A DNA stretch of 64,000 nt, taken from Parabacteroides gordonii MS-1 = DSM 23371 (GTDB lineage: Bacteria > Bacteroidota > Bacteroidia > Bacteroidales > Tannerellaceae). This document shows positions 32,998 to 43,693 of the stretch, piece after piece (positions within the stretch are counted from its first letter, which is position 1; each line of letters starts with the position of its first letter). The notes below the pieces were generated by a model, which did no database searches, was not told the origin of the DNA, and saw nothing but the letters and a program-made list of their open reading frames with translations. Position numbers and translations under genes: made by a program. Location of the stretch: NCBI RefSeq assembly GCF_000969825.1, contig NZ_KQ033919.1, positions 2,598,671 through 2,662,670 of the forward strand. The letters are read 5' to 3'.

Positions 32998-33170
32998 GGA
33001 TTATATAAAAGAGTCTCGAAAAGCAGATGATTCCTTTTATATTCTAAAATAAATAAACGATATTCTAAATTTCATTTATGAGCCTAAATGGGGTTTTGAT
33101 TTTGCGTAATTGGTTTTAAACCTGTAACTTGCGCGCTTTATTAATGTAAAATAGAGAAGAAAAGCGTGTT

Positions 33171-34265
33171 ATGAAAAAGAGTTTATTTAGTTATTTGTTG
33201 CTGTTATTTTGTGCTTCCGGGGTATTAACTTCTTGTGATGATGATGATGAAAAACCAACTACCGGTTATTCCGGTAAAGATATAAGCGGACAGGTTGAAC
33301 TTGTGCGTGATCTGACATCCAAAGAAGCGACATTGAATGTCTCTGGTGATAATGCCTGGGATTTATATGCAGGTTCTTCGGCAGACGATATCGATATGAG
33401 TACACCATGCAAGAGTGGGGATGGGAAAGGTTCTTTCGAGTTGAGTGTCGATACACAAAAAAGATCCATTTTCTTGTTTAAGACTTCTGAAGGTCAGGTG
33501 TTATTGGCAGAAAGACGTTTGCCTATCGAAAAAGGGTACAATTTCAGAGATCTGGGCGGTATAAAGAACAAAGAAGGCCGTTTTGTTTGTTGGGGAAAAT
33601 TATTCCGTACCGATGAAATGAACAAATTGAACGCAGCCGATCTTGCTTATTTGGTAAGTACCGGTTTGAAAACTGTTGTCGATTTCCGTACTGATACTGA
33701 AAAAGAAGGAGGTCTGGGTGGTATGTTGCCTGCTGCTCCGGATATTCTGCCATCTACCGTAAAGAATACTTATGATTTAAAGATCAATGCCGGTAATATC
33801 TTTTCAGATGAAATCATCGGAGCAATATCAAAGGGTATGAGCGAAGAAGAAACAGCACAGATCATGATTGATTCTTATGTGGAAATGGTAAACTTTGATG
33901 ATTATGTCGCTCAATATAAGGAATTCTTTAAATATGTTCAGGACGCAAATACTTTGCCGTTGAGCTTCCATTGTTCAGCAGGTAAAGACCGTACGGGAGT
34001 TGCTACTATGCTTATACTCTCGGCTCTTGATGTGGATAAGGAAACGATCATGAAGGATTATCTGCTTAGTAAAGATTATATTGCAAGCAAATATAGCAGT
34101 TTCTTGAAAATTTATCCTCAGATTGCCCCGCTGGTTACTGTCGATGAAAAATACCTGAATGCGGCTTATGATGCAATTGATAAGAAATATGGTTCTATGA
34201 CTAAATTCCTTACGGAGACATTAGATATAGATATCCAAAAGATGAAGGAGCTGTACTTATATTAA
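33171..34265 (+). CDS. Tyrosine-protein phosphatase lipoprotein
   Basis: 364 residues. The lipoprotein signal ends in VLTSC followed by DDDDEK. A short beta-sandwich (about 35-115) precedes the phosphatase domain, which opens NFRDLGGIKNKEGRFVCWGKLFR (typical of the Y_phosphatase3 family). The active-site loop is HCSAGKDRTG with nucleophile Cys268. The protein is anchored in the envelope and would dephosphorylate phosphotyrosine or other phospho-substrates outside the cytoplasm. It is monocistronic, with a terminator 31 bases after the stop. Confidence 0.9.
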   Translation: MKKSLFSYLLLLFCASGVLTSCDDDDEKPTTGYSGKDISGQVELVRDLTSKEATLNVSGDNAWDLYAGSSADDIDMSTPCKSGDGKGSFELSVDTQKRSIFLFKTSEGQVLLAERRLPIEKGYNFRDLGGIKNKEGRFVCWGKLFRTDEMNKLNAADLAYLVSTGLKTVVDFRTDTEKEGGLGGMLPAAPDILPSTVKNTYDLKINAGNIFSDEIIGAISKGMSEEETAQIMIDSYVEMVNFDDYVAQYKEFFKYVQDANTLPLSFHCSAGKDRTGVATMLILSALDVDKETIMKDYLLSKDYIASKYSSFLKIYPQIAPLVTVDEKYLNAAYDAIDKKYGSMTKFLTETLDIDIQKMKELYLY

Positions 34266-34296
34266 TGTAAGACCGTATTCGGACTATATATTATTA

Positions 34297-34328
34297 ACCC
34301 GGTTGGAGTTTCCAATCGGGTGTTTTTA
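34297..34328 (+). terminator. Terminator of the tyrosine phosphatase gene
   Basis: ACCCGGTTGGA pairs with TCCAATCGGGT around GTT, then GTTTTTA. The T-run overlaps the end of the convergent HAD gene. Confidence 0.8.
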
Positions 34329-34964
34329 TTCTTGGATAATATCTTTCAGGTCTGTAATTACTTCGGCTTTTTCTATTAAGAGGTTATGACTATTATGTCC
34401 GCCAGCATACAACACACAGTTTACTCCTAAAGCATTTGCAACTTCGGCATCATGTAATGTGTCTCCTATGATCAGGGCCTTATCCGGGTTCAGGAAATTG
34501 TCTTTCAATAACTTCTGGCCGATCCCTACTTTTCCTGTTGCGCATATATCTCCCGAGCCGTATATACCTTTAAACTTTCCGGTCAGCCGGAAATGATCGA
34601 GCATACGCAGCAGGTCATTCTTTCCGGCAGCAGATAAGATATATTGGTTGATCCCCAGGCTATTGACTGTGTCTAAAATGAAAGGAACATCCATATGCAA
34701 CTTTATCTCTTTCTCATAACTCTTGTAACGTTCCATATATTCGGCTGATACTTCCTCGATCGACTCTTTCTCAAAGTCGATACCTATTTGTCTGTGAAAC
34801 TGTTTGACCGGGAAGCAGAATAATTCCTTATAAGTATTTAAATCCAGTTGAGGTAAATCTCTTTTTAAAAGCATTTCATTGATAACCCTGACGTTTACGT
34901 CTACATCATCTAATAGTGTTCCGTTCCAATCCCAGATTAAAGTGTCTATTCCTGATAAATTCAT
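34326..34964 (-). CDS. HAD-superfamily phosphatase (phosphoglycolate phosphatase-like)
   Basis: 212 residues. Motif I is IWDWNGTLLDD with nucleophile Asp12; the second aspartate of the usual DxD is Asn14, a variant seen in this subgroup. An alpha-helical cap spans about 20-90, motif II lies near YILSAAGK, a lysine follows in ATGKVGIG, and motif IV is IIGDTLHDAE. It hydrolyses a small phosphorylated metabolite; which one is unknown. It is monocistronic, with a -7 element (TATCTTTG, minus strand, 34988-34995) 23 bases upstream of the start. Confidence 0.88.
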   Translation of the reverse strand: MNLSGIDTLIWDWNGTLLDDVDVNVRVINEMLLKRDLPQLDLNTYKELFCFPVKQFHRQIGIDFEKESIEEVSAEYMERYKSYEKEIKLHMDVPFILDTVNSLGINQYILSAAGKNDLLRMLDHFRLTGKFKGIYGSGDICATGKVGIGQKLLKDNFLNPDKALIIGDTLHDAEVANALGVNCVLYAGGHNSHNLLIEKAEVITDLKDIIQE

Positions 34965-35013
34965 TTTGTAAAGTTTAAATATGGATACAAAGATAATCGT
35001 ATGTGATAACTAA

Positions 35014-35061
35014 TTAAAAAGGGGATGTACCAGTTATTTAATTTTTGGCACATCCCCTTTA
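35014..35061 (-). terminator. Terminator of the GNAT-parE-coaD-protease operon
   Basis: On the minus strand AAAGGGGATGTGCCA pairs, apart from one mismatch, with TGGTACATCCCCTTT, followed by TTTAATTAG. It lies about 40 bases past the protease stop. Confidence 0.8.
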
Positions 35062-35100
35062 TTTGTTTAGAACCATAACAGGCTCGCATTGAAATCTTCT

Positions 35101-36690
35101 TTACCTTCCTAGTTCCTTATTGTAAACCGTTTCATCATTGATGATGCGCAGCGCTTCCTGATAACTTTGGTTATCGTCATTGATTACCTGGAAATATTCA
35201 GCCATATCGTACAGGTCGCGGGCTATTAAGGCCTTTACCTGAAGTGTGATAAGCGGTTTTGAACGGTTATATTGCTCTTCGTTGAACTCGATCTTTTCCT
35301 CTTTACCCAGATCGATCAGTTCCTGCAGCGTCTCTTCGGGAACGACGAATCCTTTTTTATATTGGCTGAACTTCGGATATTTTTTGTTCATTTCACTGCG
35401 GTTACGATCCAGATAATTCATGGCAACACGGTTCACCAGTCCGGTGGCAACCAGGCTACGGTGATAATCCGTATAGCGGGTGGTATCTACCGGGATGAAT
35501 ACGTCAGGCATGATGCCACCGCCACCGTAAACGATACGTTTTGTTTCCAGTGTATTGTACTTCATCGAGTCCGGGAAATGGATGCTGTCGGCACTCATCA
35601 GTTCGCCACGGTTATAACGGTCGATCAGGTCGTGTTGGTAATCTTCCAGTTTACCGTTTTCGTAATGTTTCTGTATGCTTCGTCCGGTAGGCGTATAATA
35701 ACGTGCTACTGTCAGGCGGATCATAGAACCGTCGGGCATGGGGATTGGTTTCTGCACCAGACCTTTACCGAATGTACGGCGTCCTACAACCACTCCACGG
35801 TCCCAGTCCTGTACGGCACCGGCCAGGATTTCGCTGGCGGAAGCAGACGATTCGTCAACCAATACTACCAGGCGTCCTTCTTCAAATCCACCGCGTGCAG
35901 TCGATTTGGCTTCGTCGCGCGGCTGCTTGTTCCCTTCGGTATAGACAATCAGTTTGTCTTTGTTGAGGAATTCATCAGCCAGTTCGATGGCAATGTTGAG
36001 ATAACCGCCCCCGTTTCCTTGCAGGTCGAGGATCAGGTTTTTCATTCCTTGTTTCTGGAGCTTGGCAAGCGCTTCACGGAATTCGTCGGCAGATGAGGCT
36101 GCGAAACGGTTCAGCTTGATGTATCCGGTCTGTTTGTCGGCCATATATGCGGCATCCATACTCGTTACAGGTATCTTTCCACGGATGATTTTGAATTCGA
36201 TCAGTTCCGGATTTTTATTACGCAATACCTTTACGCTTACTTCGGTACCTTTCGGCCCGCGCAAACGCTTCATAATATCGGTTGTTTTCATTTTAACACC
36301 GGCAATTAGGGTGTCGTCAACCATGATGATACGGTCACCGGCTACCAGGCCTACCTTTTCAGACGGGCCACCGGGAATAACCTGGATAACGTATAGCGTA
36401 TCGGTCAGCATGTTGAACTGGATACCGATACCGTCGAAATTCCCTTGCAAAGGTTCGGTCATTTCTTTTGTCTCTTCCGGATCCATATAGTTTGAATGTG
36501 GATCCAGCTTTTCCAGCATACCGATAATCGCATCTTCTACCAGCTTGGAATCATCCACCGGATCTACATACAGATTCGATATGGCATACAGGGCCATGGA
36601 TAATTTGCGGGCATCCTGATTCGGTTTCTGGGCCACTGCCGAAGTGATGACGAGCATTGCTGCGAGCAGGGTGAATAGGATTTGTCTCAT
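35101..36690 (-). CDS. S41-family C-terminal processing protease (PDZ)
   Basis: 529 residues. A signal peptide (1-20, ending SAVA) is followed by an N-terminal helical domain with LDPHSNYMDPEE, a PDZ domain at about 88-170 (IPGGPSEKVGLVAGDRI), then the catalytic core. Ser284 in DESSASASEILAGA and Lys309 in TFGKG form the Ser/Lys dyad, 25 residues apart as in known tail-specific proteases. It degrades or trims envelope proteins in the periplasm. It is the last gene of the leftward operon GNAT, parE, coaD, protease, 24 bases after coaD. Confidence 0.93.
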   Translation of the reverse strand: MRQILFTLLAAMLVITSAVAQKPNQDARKLSMALYAISNLYVDPVDDSKLVEDAIIGMLEKLDPHSNYMDPEETKEMTEPLQGNFDGIGIQFNMLTDTLYVIQVIPGGPSEKVGLVAGDRIIMVDDTLIAGVKMKTTDIMKRLRGPKGTEVSVKVLRNKNPELIEFKIIRGKIPVTSMDAAYMADKQTGYIKLNRFAASSADEFREALAKLQKQGMKNLILDLQGNGGGYLNIAIELADEFLNKDKLIVYTEGNKQPRDEAKSTARGGFEEGRLVVLVDESSASASEILAGAVQDWDRGVVVGRRTFGKGLVQKPIPMPDGSMIRLTVARYYTPTGRSIQKHYENGKLEDYQHDLIDRYNRGELMSADSIHFPDSMKYNTLETKRIVYGGGGIMPDVFIPVDTTRYTDYHRSLVATGLVNRVAMNYLDRNRSEMNKKYPKFSQYKKGFVVPEETLQELIDLGKEEKIEFNEEQYNRSKPLITLQVKALIARDLYDMAEYFQVINDDNQSYQEALRIINDETVYNKELGR

Positions 36691-36714
36691 TTTTGATCTT
36701 TATTTCGTAAGTTG

Positions 36715-37176
36715 TCAATATAAGTTCGTACCCTTCGGCACGAACTGGGATATATCTTTTCCATAATTCAGCAGTTCGCGTACGATGCTGGAGCTGATAT
36801 GCGTATGCTCGGGTTCTGTAAACAGGATGAACGTTTCGATGCCGCTGAGTTTACGGTTTACGTCAGCAATGCTTTTCTCGTATTCGAAGTCGTTTACCGT
36901 ACGGATACCACGCAGGATGAATGCAGCACCCACCTCGTTGGCAAAATCTACCGTGAGCGAGTTGTATGACATCACCTTAACCCGAGGTTCATCTTTATAT
37001 AGGTTACTGATCGCTTCTATCCGTTTTTCAATCGAGAAATAGGTTTGCTTCTTCTCGTTGATACCGATAGAGATAATGATTTCGTCTACCAGAGCCAGTC
37101 CACGGCTTACCAGCGACTGATGTCCGATGGTAAACGGGTCGAATGTTCCGGGGAAAAGGGCGATACGCTTTTTCAT
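36715..37176 (-). CDS. coaD: Phosphopantetheine adenylyltransferase
   Basis: 153 residues. The nucleotidyltransferase alpha/beta fold has [11 protein letters not shown] (the HxGH-like site, here TIGH at 15-18), [14 protein letters not shown] and the [10 protein letters not shown] motif. It converts 4'-phosphopantetheine to dephospho-CoA in CoA synthesis. It is co-transcribed with parE (9-base gap). Confidence 0.95.
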   Translation of the reverse strand: MKKRIALFPGTFDPFTIGHQSLVSRGLALVDEIIISIGINEKKQTYFSIEKRIEAISNLYKDEPRVKVMSYNSLTVDFANEVGAAFILRGIRTVNDFEYEKSIADVNRKLSGIETFILFTEPEHTHISSSIVRELLNYGKDISQFVPKGTNLY

Positions 37177-37185
37177 TCTTCGTGT

Positions 37186-39051
37186 TTAATTAACCACATC
37201 TTCTTCAACAACCAGGTTATCAATGATAAAGTTCTGTCTTTCCATGGTATTTTTACCCATATAGAATTCGAGCATATCTTTTACCAGGTCTTCTTTTTTC
37301 ATTGTAACCGGATCCAGGCGTATATCTTTGCCGATAAAATGCTTGAACTCGTCCGGTGAGATCTCTCCCAATCCTTTGAATCGGGTGATTTCGGGGTTCT
37401 TTCCTACAGCTTGTATGGCTGCCAGACGCTCTTCTTCGCTGTAGCAGTAATACGTTTTCTGCTTGTTGCGGACACGGAAAAGCGGGGTTTGCAGGATATA
37501 GACATGATTACGTTTGATCAGGTCGGGGAAGAACTGCAAAAAGAAAGTGATCAGCAACAGGCGGATGTGCATACCATCGACATCGGCATCGGTTGCGATA
37601 ATAACCTTATTGTATCTCAAACCGTCCAGGCCGTCTTCGATATTGAGGGCTGCCTGCAGAAGGTTGAACTCTTCGTTTTCATATACGATCTTCTTGGTCA
37701 GACCGAAGCTGTTGAGCGGCTTACCACGCAGACTGAATACAGCCTGATAATTCGGGTCGCGGCTCTTGGTGATAGATCCGCTGGCCGAGTCGCCCTCGGT
37801 GATGAAGATACAGCTTTCTTCCGTACGGTCGCCTTTGGTATCGTTCAGGTGGATACGGCAGTCGCGTAGCTTTTTGTTGTGCAGGTTGGCTTTCTTGGCT
37901 CGTTCGCGGGCCAGTTTGGTCACACCGGCAATGGCTTTGCGCTCTTTTTCCGATTCCAGTATCTTGCGAAGCAGGGCTTCCGAGGTGTCTACGTTCTTAT
38001 GCAGGTAGTTGTCGAGCTCCTTCTTGATGAAGTCGCCAACAAACTTGGCTACCGTAGGGCCTTCGGGGCCTATATCCTTCGATCCCAGCTTTGTTTTTGT
38101 CTGGCTTTCGAATACCGGTTCTTCCACCTTGATACTGATGGCGGCAACGATACCGGCACGGATATCGGAGTATTCGAAGTTCTTATTGTAATATTCTTTG
38201 ATAACACGTCCCAGTGTTTCACGGAAAGCGGAAAGATGCGTTCCCCCCTGTGTCGTGTACTGGCCGTTGACGAATGAGTAATATTCTTCGCCGTACTGGT
38301 TACTGTGGGTGATAACCACTTCAATATCTTCGCCATTCAGGTGAATGATCGGATATAACGGTTCGGTGGTCATGTTCTCGTTCAGCAGGTCGACCAGCCC
38401 GTTGCGGGAGTGGAACTTCTTGCCGTTGAATATAATCGTCAGGCCGGAATTCAGAAAGACGTAATTCTTCAGGAGACTTTCGATGAACTCGTCTTTGTAC
38501 TGGTATTCCTTGAATATTTCGCGGTCGGGGATGAAATAGATCGATGTACCGTTTGATTCCGTAGTAGGCTGTATCTTTGACTCTTCTGTAATGATCGCCT
38601 TGCTGTATTCCACCCGTTTGCATTCTCCATCGCGGAAACTGGTGATAAGGAAATAACTGCTTAGGGCGTTTACGGCCTTGATACCGACACCGTTCAGTCC
38701 GACTGACTTCTTAAAAGCCTTGCTGTCGTATTTGGCACCTGTATTCATCTTGCTGGAAACGTCGACAACTTTTCCCAGAGGAACGCCGCGTCCGTAGTCC
38801 CTGACAGAAACGGTTCCTTCTTCTACGGTGACCTCTATGGTTTTGCCATACCCCATCATGTATTCGTCAATGGAGTTGTCGAGTACCTCTTTCAGCAATA
38901 CATAGATACCATCATCCGCATAGCTACCATCTCCCAATTTACCAATATACATACCTGGGCGCCGGCGGATATGTTCCATCCAATCCAGCGTCTTGATATC
39001 GTCGTCATTATACGCTGTCGGTTGTTGCATTGTTGAATTCAGTTCTTCCAT
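37186..39051 (-). CDS. parE: DNA topoisomerase IV subunit B
   Basis: 621 residues. The GHKL ATPase domain has [32 protein letters not shown] and [14 protein letters not shown]; the Toprim domain has [18 protein letters not shown] and [13 protein letters not shown]; the C-terminal part ends with RFKGLGEI and [11 protein letters not shown]. The length fits ParE and not GyrB, which is longer. It partners with the ParC at 25760-28480. It sits second in its operon, 9 bases after the GNAT gene. Confidence 0.92.
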   Translation of the reverse strand: MEELNSTMQQPTAYNDDDIKTLDWMEHIRRRPGMYIGKLGDGSYADDGIYVLLKEVLDNSIDEYMMGYGKTIEVTVEEGTVSVRDYGRGVPLGKVVDVSSKMNTGAKYDSKAFKKSVGLNGVGIKAVNALSSYFLITSFRDGECKRVEYSKAIITEESKIQPTTESNGTSIYFIPDREIFKEYQYKDEFIESLLKNYVFLNSGLTIIFNGKKFHSRNGLVDLLNENMTTEPLYPIIHLNGEDIEVVITHSNQYGEEYYSFVNGQYTTQGGTHLSAFRETLGRVIKEYYNKNFEYSDIRAGIVAAISIKVEEPVFESQTKTKLGSKDIGPEGPTVAKFVGDFIKKELDNYLHKNVDTSEALLRKILESEKERKAIAGVTKLARERAKKANLHNKKLRDCRIHLNDTKGDRTEESCIFITEGDSASGSITKSRDPNYQAVFSLRGKPLNSFGLTKKIVYENEEFNLLQAALNIEDGLDGLRYNKVIIATDADVDGMHIRLLLITFFLQFFPDLIKRNHVYILQTPLFRVRNKQKTYYCYSEEERLAAIQAVGKNPEITRFKGLGEISPDEFKHFIGKDIRLDPVTMKKEDLVKDMLEFYMGKNTMERQNFIIDNLVVEEDVVN

Positions 39052-39060
39052 AGAAAATCC

Positions 39061-40191
39061 TTATTTTAATTTTTTGATAAAAGCTCTTCTTGTTTTATGA
39101 TGTTCACGCTTGAAGTAATCCCATTGAGCCTGTACGGCATTATTGCTTGCCAGTTCCGGGTTGCTTTCGGCATATTCGACACCTAAGCCGATATATACGG
39201 GGATAAGATCGTTAAACAGTAACGCATTTACTCCCTTATTCTGGTATTCCGGTAATACGCCCGTCAGATACAGGTCGATTACCTTCGGTTTTGTCTTCAA
39301 CGCTTTCAGCAAATGTATCCAGCCGAAAGGAAACAAATGTCCTTTTGCTTTTTGCATAGCGTGCGAAAGGCTGGGCAGTGAGATACCAAAACCGACTACC
39401 GTATCGTCCTCTTCCCTGATAATAAGGGTGACCAGATCCAGGCGGATCATCGGAATATACATTTTTACATAATAGTCGATCTGCTTTTGTGTCAGCGGAG
39501 CGAAGCCGTACAGAGGTGCATAGGATTCGTTCAGCGTTTCGAATATCTTTTGTGCATACGGCCATATCTCCTTTGTCTTTTTGAACTTCATGGTTTTCAG
39601 GCCGTATTTCTTTTTTACGATCTCTCCGATGCGCTGATGCTTCTCCGGAATACCTTCGGGTATATATATCTTGAACTCGTGCCAGTCCTGATCCTTCTCG
39701 TAACCGATACGTTCAATATGTTTCGGATAATAGGGGTAGTTGTAAATGGCAGCCATTGTACCCAGCTGGTCGAAACCTTCAACCAACATCCCTTCATGAT
39801 CCATGTCGGTGAATCCCATCGGCCCGTGAATTTCAGTCATACCTTGCTCAGTCGCCCATTTTTCAACAGCATTGAACAGACCGTCTACTACTTCAGCGTC
39901 ATCGATAAAGTCGAGGAATCCGAATCGGGCACGTTGCTGGTTCCACACCTCATTACTGCGGCGGTTGATCATTCCGGCAATGCGGCCGACTATCTTATCG
40001 TCTTTGTAAGCCAGATAATAGACAGCATCACAGACTTCAAAAGCCGGATTCTTTTCTTTATCTAACGTAACCATCTCCTCTTCAATCAATCCCGGTATGT
40101 GGTATGGATTGCCTTTATATAAATCGATATTGAACTTAACGAACTTCTTAAGCTCTTTTTTGCTGGTAACTTCTTTAATTACTACGCTCAT
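39061..40191 (-). CDS. GNAT-fold protein, putative N-acetyltransferase
   Basis: 376 residues, twice the size of a single GNAT domain. The N-terminal part (about 1-150) has FVKFNIDLYKGNPYHIPGL and YLAYKDDKIVGRIAGMIN; the C-terminal part (about 220-370) has FGISLPSL and the GVLPEYQNKGVNALLF motif, which resembles the acetyl-CoA loop. Homologues are widespread in Bacteroidetes, usually described only as acyltransferase-like. It is the first gene of the parE operon. A -7 element (TAAATTTG, minus strand, 40214-40221) lies 22 bases upstream. Confidence 0.8.
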   Translation of the reverse strand: MSVVIKEVTSKKELKKFVKFNIDLYKGNPYHIPGLIEEEMVTLDKEKNPAFEVCDAVYYLAYKDDKIVGRIAGMINRRSNEVWNQQRARFGFLDFIDDAEVVDGLFNAVEKWATEQGMTEIHGPMGFTDMDHEGMLVEGFDQLGTMAAIYNYPYYPKHIERIGYEKDQDWHEFKIYIPEGIPEKHQRIGEIVKKKYGLKTMKFKKTKEIWPYAQKIFETLNESYAPLYGFAPLTQKQIDYYVKMYIPMIRLDLVTLIIREEDDTVVGFGISLPSLSHAMQKAKGHLFPFGWIHLLKALKTKPKVIDLYLTGVLPEYQNKGVNALLFNDLIPVYIGLGVEYAESNPELASNNAVQAQWDYFKREHHKTRRAFIKKLK

Positions 40192-40369
40192 CGGTTATTT
40201 TTAGTTTGAACGGCAAATTTACATAATTAATTCGTTAGATTGTTTCTTTGAAGCTAAGATTAGGACTTTTAACACGAATAAGGTCGTTTAATTGATATCG
40301 ATTACCTGCTGATGAGTAAAATACGCTATATTTGCACTTAATAACAGGCAGTGAAATTGATTATTTACC

Positions 40370-41314
40370 ATGAAAAACTTAATAGGAATACTTATGTTGA
40401 CAATACCTTTTATAACAGGCGGATGTTCGTCCGAGCCGAAAGTTCTCAATGCAAATTTAGCCTTTAAAGCAGAAGCGACAACCGGAGAAGGTTCTATCTG
40501 GCATCCGGATAGAAATACGTTATTCTGGGTTGATATCGAGGGCAAAACGTTATATGAGTATTATCCTGAAAAGCAGGATTGTAAAACCTGGGAGTTCGAC
40601 CGCATGGTGTCTACCGTAGTGCCGGAAACGGATAGTACGGTTGTTGTCTCCCTTCAGGATGAGATCGTGCGGGTAAACCTGAACGACGGCGGTCTGTCAT
40701 CCATCGCTCCGATACCCGACCACGAAGGAAAGGTTCGCTGTAACGACGGGAAATGCGATCCGGCCGGCCGTCTGTGGATCGGTACGATGGGATTCGGTGC
40801 TCCTAAAGGTGCCGGAACACTTTACACCGTACTTCCTGACGGAACCGTAACGACCAAGTTGGATGAAGTGACGATCTCCAACGGTATCGTGTGGTCTGCC
40901 AACAAGAAATACATGTATTATAATGATACGGCAACAGGAAGGATTGCCCGTTACCGTTATGATGAAAAGACGGCCGAGATCCTGTTCGACGGGGTGGCTG
41001 TTATGATGCGTCCGGGTACCGGTTCCCCCGACGGTATGACGATCGATAGCAACGATAACCTTTGGGTAGCCCAATGGGGAGGTTTCGGTGTTTATTGTTA
41101 TAATCCCTATACGGGAGAATTGCTGGCAAAAGTAGAGGTGCCGGCTCCTCATGTCGCTTCCTGTGCATTCGGCGGCGAGGATATGAATACGCTCTACATA
41201 ACAACGGCACGCGCCGGACTTTCTGACGAACAACTGGAAGAATACCCCCTTAGCGGCAGTCTTTTTGTTTGTGAGCCGGGAGTAAACGGCCCGGAGCCTT
41301 ACTGCTTCAAATAA
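40370..41314 (+). CDS. SMP-30/gluconolactonase-family lipoprotein
   Basis: 314 residues. The lipoprotein signal ends in ITGGC. A six-bladed propeller carries the metal-site motifs TGEGSIWHPD (Glu), TISNGIVWS (Asn) and GSPDGMTIDSN (Asp), and the substrate-side KVRCNDGKCDPAGRLWIGTM. It is expected to be a calcium- or zinc-dependent sugar-lactone hydrolase at the envelope. It is monocistronic, with a -7 element TATATTTG at 40327-40334. Confidence 0.9.
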   Translation: MKNLIGILMLTIPFITGGCSSEPKVLNANLAFKAEATTGEGSIWHPDRNTLFWVDIEGKTLYEYYPEKQDCKTWEFDRMVSTVVPETDSTVVVSLQDEIVRVNLNDGGLSSIAPIPDHEGKVRCNDGKCDPAGRLWIGTMGFGAPKGAGTLYTVLPDGTVTTKLDEVTISNGIVWSANKKYMYYNDTATGRIARYRYDEKTAEILFDGVAVMMRPGTGSPDGMTIDSNDNLWVAQWGGFGVYCYNPYTGELLAKVEVPAPHVASCAFGGEDMNTLYITTARAGLSDEQLEEYPLSGSLFVCEPGVNGPEPYCFK

Positions 41315-41422
41315 TAACAGGGTAAGCGATATAATTTAGTCTGTTTGTAAACAGTATCTCGATTATAATTGTTTATTTTGTAGGGAGATGATACATCTCT
41401 CATTTAATTACGAAAGAAATAT

Positions 41423-43603
41423 ATGACGAAAAACAAATCCGGGAAAAAGGACAATAGAGAAAACAAACCGAAAAAGGGAAAAGGAAAGCGCATGAAGAAA
41501 GAAGCCATGCTGCATTCCGTAATGTCCGTTTTTCAGTCCTCTCCCAAGGAACCATTTAACTATAAACAGATAAGCAAGCTGATCGGCGTGGAAAGTCAGG
41601 TTCAGAAGCTCCAGGTAGTGGATCTTCTGTATGATCTGTCCGCCGAAAACTTTATTACGGAAATAGACCGCGGCCGTTATCGCTATAACGGCCTGGGAAC
41701 AACAGCTATCGGTACATTCGGACGCCGCAGCAACGGAAAGAACTCGTTCATCCCCGAAGATGGCGGAACCCCTGTATTTGTGGCTGAGCGCAACTCCGGA
41801 CATGCTATGGACGGTGATAAGGTAAAAGTACAGCTATTTGCCAAACGCAAAGGTGCAGAGCCGGAAGCCGAAGTGATCGAGGTGCTGGAAAGTAAGAACA
41901 AGAGCTTTGTCGGTAAACTGCAGGTAACGAAAGGTTTTGCCTTCCTGATTACAGAGAACAAGACATTGGCAAACGATATATTCATCCCGAAAGACAAACT
42001 GAAAGGTGGTAAGAACGGCGATAAAGCGATCGTCCGTATCGTGGAATGGCCGGAAGATGCCAAGAACCCGCTGGGTGAAGTGGTCGACATATTAGGTGTG
42101 GCCGGTCAGAATACCGCAGAAATGCATGCGATCCTGGCTGAGTTCGGTTTGCCGTATGTCTATCCTGAAAATGTGGAGAAAGCTGCGAATAAAATACCCG
42201 ATACGATTACGGAAGAAGAGATCGCTAAACGTGAGGACTTCCGTAATGTGTTGACTTTCACTATCGACCCGAAAGATGCGAAAGACTTCGACGATGCTCT
42301 TTCCATCCGCCAACTGGATAATGCCAACTGGGAAGTGGGCGTACATATCGCCGACGTGACCCATTATGTAAAACCGGAAAGCCTGATCGACCGTGAAGCC
42401 GAAAGCCGTGCGACATCCGTCTACCTGGTGGATCGTACGATCCCGATGCTACCGGAACGGTTGTGCAACCAGATCTGTTCGCTGCGTCCGGATGAAGAAA
42501 AGTTAAGTTTCTCCGCCATCTTTGAACTGGACGAAGATGCCAATGTGAAGAAATCGCGTATCGTGCGTACGGTGATTAAGAGCGACCGCCGTTTCACTTA
42601 CGAAGAAGCACAGCTGGTGATTGAAACAGGGGAAGGCGATTATAAAGACGAGATACTGAAACTGGATGCGCTGGCAAAGAAGCTGCGCGAGAAACGTTTC
42701 AAGAATGGGGCCGTCAACTTCGACCGCTTTGAAGTAAGGTTTGAGATCGATGAAACCGGAAAGCCTATCAGCACCTATATCAAGGAGTCGAAAGATGCCA
42801 ATAAGCTGATTGAAGAGTTCATGCTGCTGGCAAACCGTACGGTCGCAGAATTTGTCGGCAAAGTGCCAAAAGGGAAAACGAAGAAGACGTTTGTCTATCG
42901 TATCCACGACTTGCCCGATCCAGACAAGTTGGAGAACTTCGCCGCCTTTATCCGTCGTTTCGGATATAAGATGAAGACGGAAGGTAGCAGTAAGATCGAT
43001 ATCTCACGCAACCTGAACCGTCTGCTGGATGAAGTACACGATAAGCCGGAAGAGAACCTGATCGAGACACTGGCTATCCGTTCGATGCAGAAAGCCCGTT
43101 ATACGACAGAAAATATCGGCCACTATGGTCTGGCCTTTGAATATTATACACATTTCACCTCTCCCATCCGTCGTTATCCGGATATGATGGTGCACCGCCT
43201 GTTGGAGCGTTATCTGGATGGCGGCCGCAGCGTGGTAAAAGCGAAATATGAAGAAAAATGCGACCATTGTTCTACTATGGAGCAGGTGGCAGCCAATGCC
43301 GAACGTGCTTCTATCAAATACAAGCAGGTAGAATTTATGCAGGATAAACTGGGTATGGTGTTCGACGGTGTTATCTCCGGTGTTACCGAATGGGGATTAT
43401 ACGTCGAGTTGAACGAGAATAAGTGCGAAGGCCTTGTTCCTATCCGTGATCTGGGTGACGACTTCTACGATATGGACGAAGAAACCTACAGCCTGATCGG
43501 TCGTCGTAAGAAACGCCGTTTCCGTCTGGGTGATCCGGTTACCGTTAAGATAGCCAATGCCAACCTGGAACGTAAGCAGCTCGACTTTATGTTGATGGAA
43601 TAA
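41423..43603 (+). CDS. rnr: Ribonuclease R
   Basis: 726 residues. A lysine-rich N-terminus (about 1-25) is followed by a winged-helix part (FNYKQISKLIGV), a cold-shock domain (about 80-160), the RNB catalytic domain with TIDPKDAKDFDDALSI (metal-binding aspartates) and HFTSPIRRYPDMMVHRLL, and an S1 domain at about 640-720 (GVISGVTEWGLYVEL). It is a processive 3'-to-5' exoribonuclease that degrades structured RNA. It has its own strong bidirectional terminator. Confidence 0.94.
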   Translation: MTKNKSGKKDNRENKPKKGKGKRMKKEAMLHSVMSVFQSSPKEPFNYKQISKLIGVESQVQKLQVVDLLYDLSAENFITEIDRGRYRYNGLGTTAIGTFGRRSNGKNSFIPEDGGTPVFVAERNSGHAMDGDKVKVQLFAKRKGAEPEAEVIEVLESKNKSFVGKLQVTKGFAFLITENKTLANDIFIPKDKLKGGKNGDKAIVRIVEWPEDAKNPLGEVVDILGVAGQNTAEMHAILAEFGLPYVYPENVEKAANKIPDTITEEEIAKREDFRNVLTFTIDPKDAKDFDDALSIRQLDNANWEVGVHIADVTHYVKPESLIDREAESRATSVYLVDRTIPMLPERLCNQICSLRPDEEKLSFSAIFELDEDANVKKSRIVRTVIKSDRRFTYEEAQLVIETGEGDYKDEILKLDALAKKLREKRFKNGAVNFDRFEVRFEIDETGKPISTYIKESKDANKLIEEFMLLANRTVAEFVGKVPKGKTKKTFVYRIHDLPDPDKLENFAAFIRRFGYKMKTEGSSKIDISRNLNRLLDEVHDKPEENLIETLAIRSMQKARYTTENIGHYGLAFEYYTHFTSPIRRYPDMMVHRLLERYLDGGRSVVKAKYEEKCDHCSTMEQVAANAERASIKYKQVEFMQDKLGMVFDGVISGVTEWGLYVELNENKCEGLVPIRDLGDDFYDMDEETYSLIGRRKKRRFRLGDPVTVKIANANLERKQLDFMLME

Positions 43604-43620
43604 AGAAGATATTGCTGGAT

Positions 43621-43671
43621 AAAATAAAAGAGACAACCTATCATTAATAATCAGTTGTCTCTTTTATTTTA
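43621..43671. terminator. Bidirectional terminator between rnr and the PepSY-like gene
   Basis: A perfect 17-bp stem AAAATAAAAGAGACAAC / GTTGTCTCTTTTATTTT with a 16-base loop serves both converging genes. Confidence 0.88.
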
Positions 43672-43693
43672 TAAGGAAAGTGATAAAGTCGTA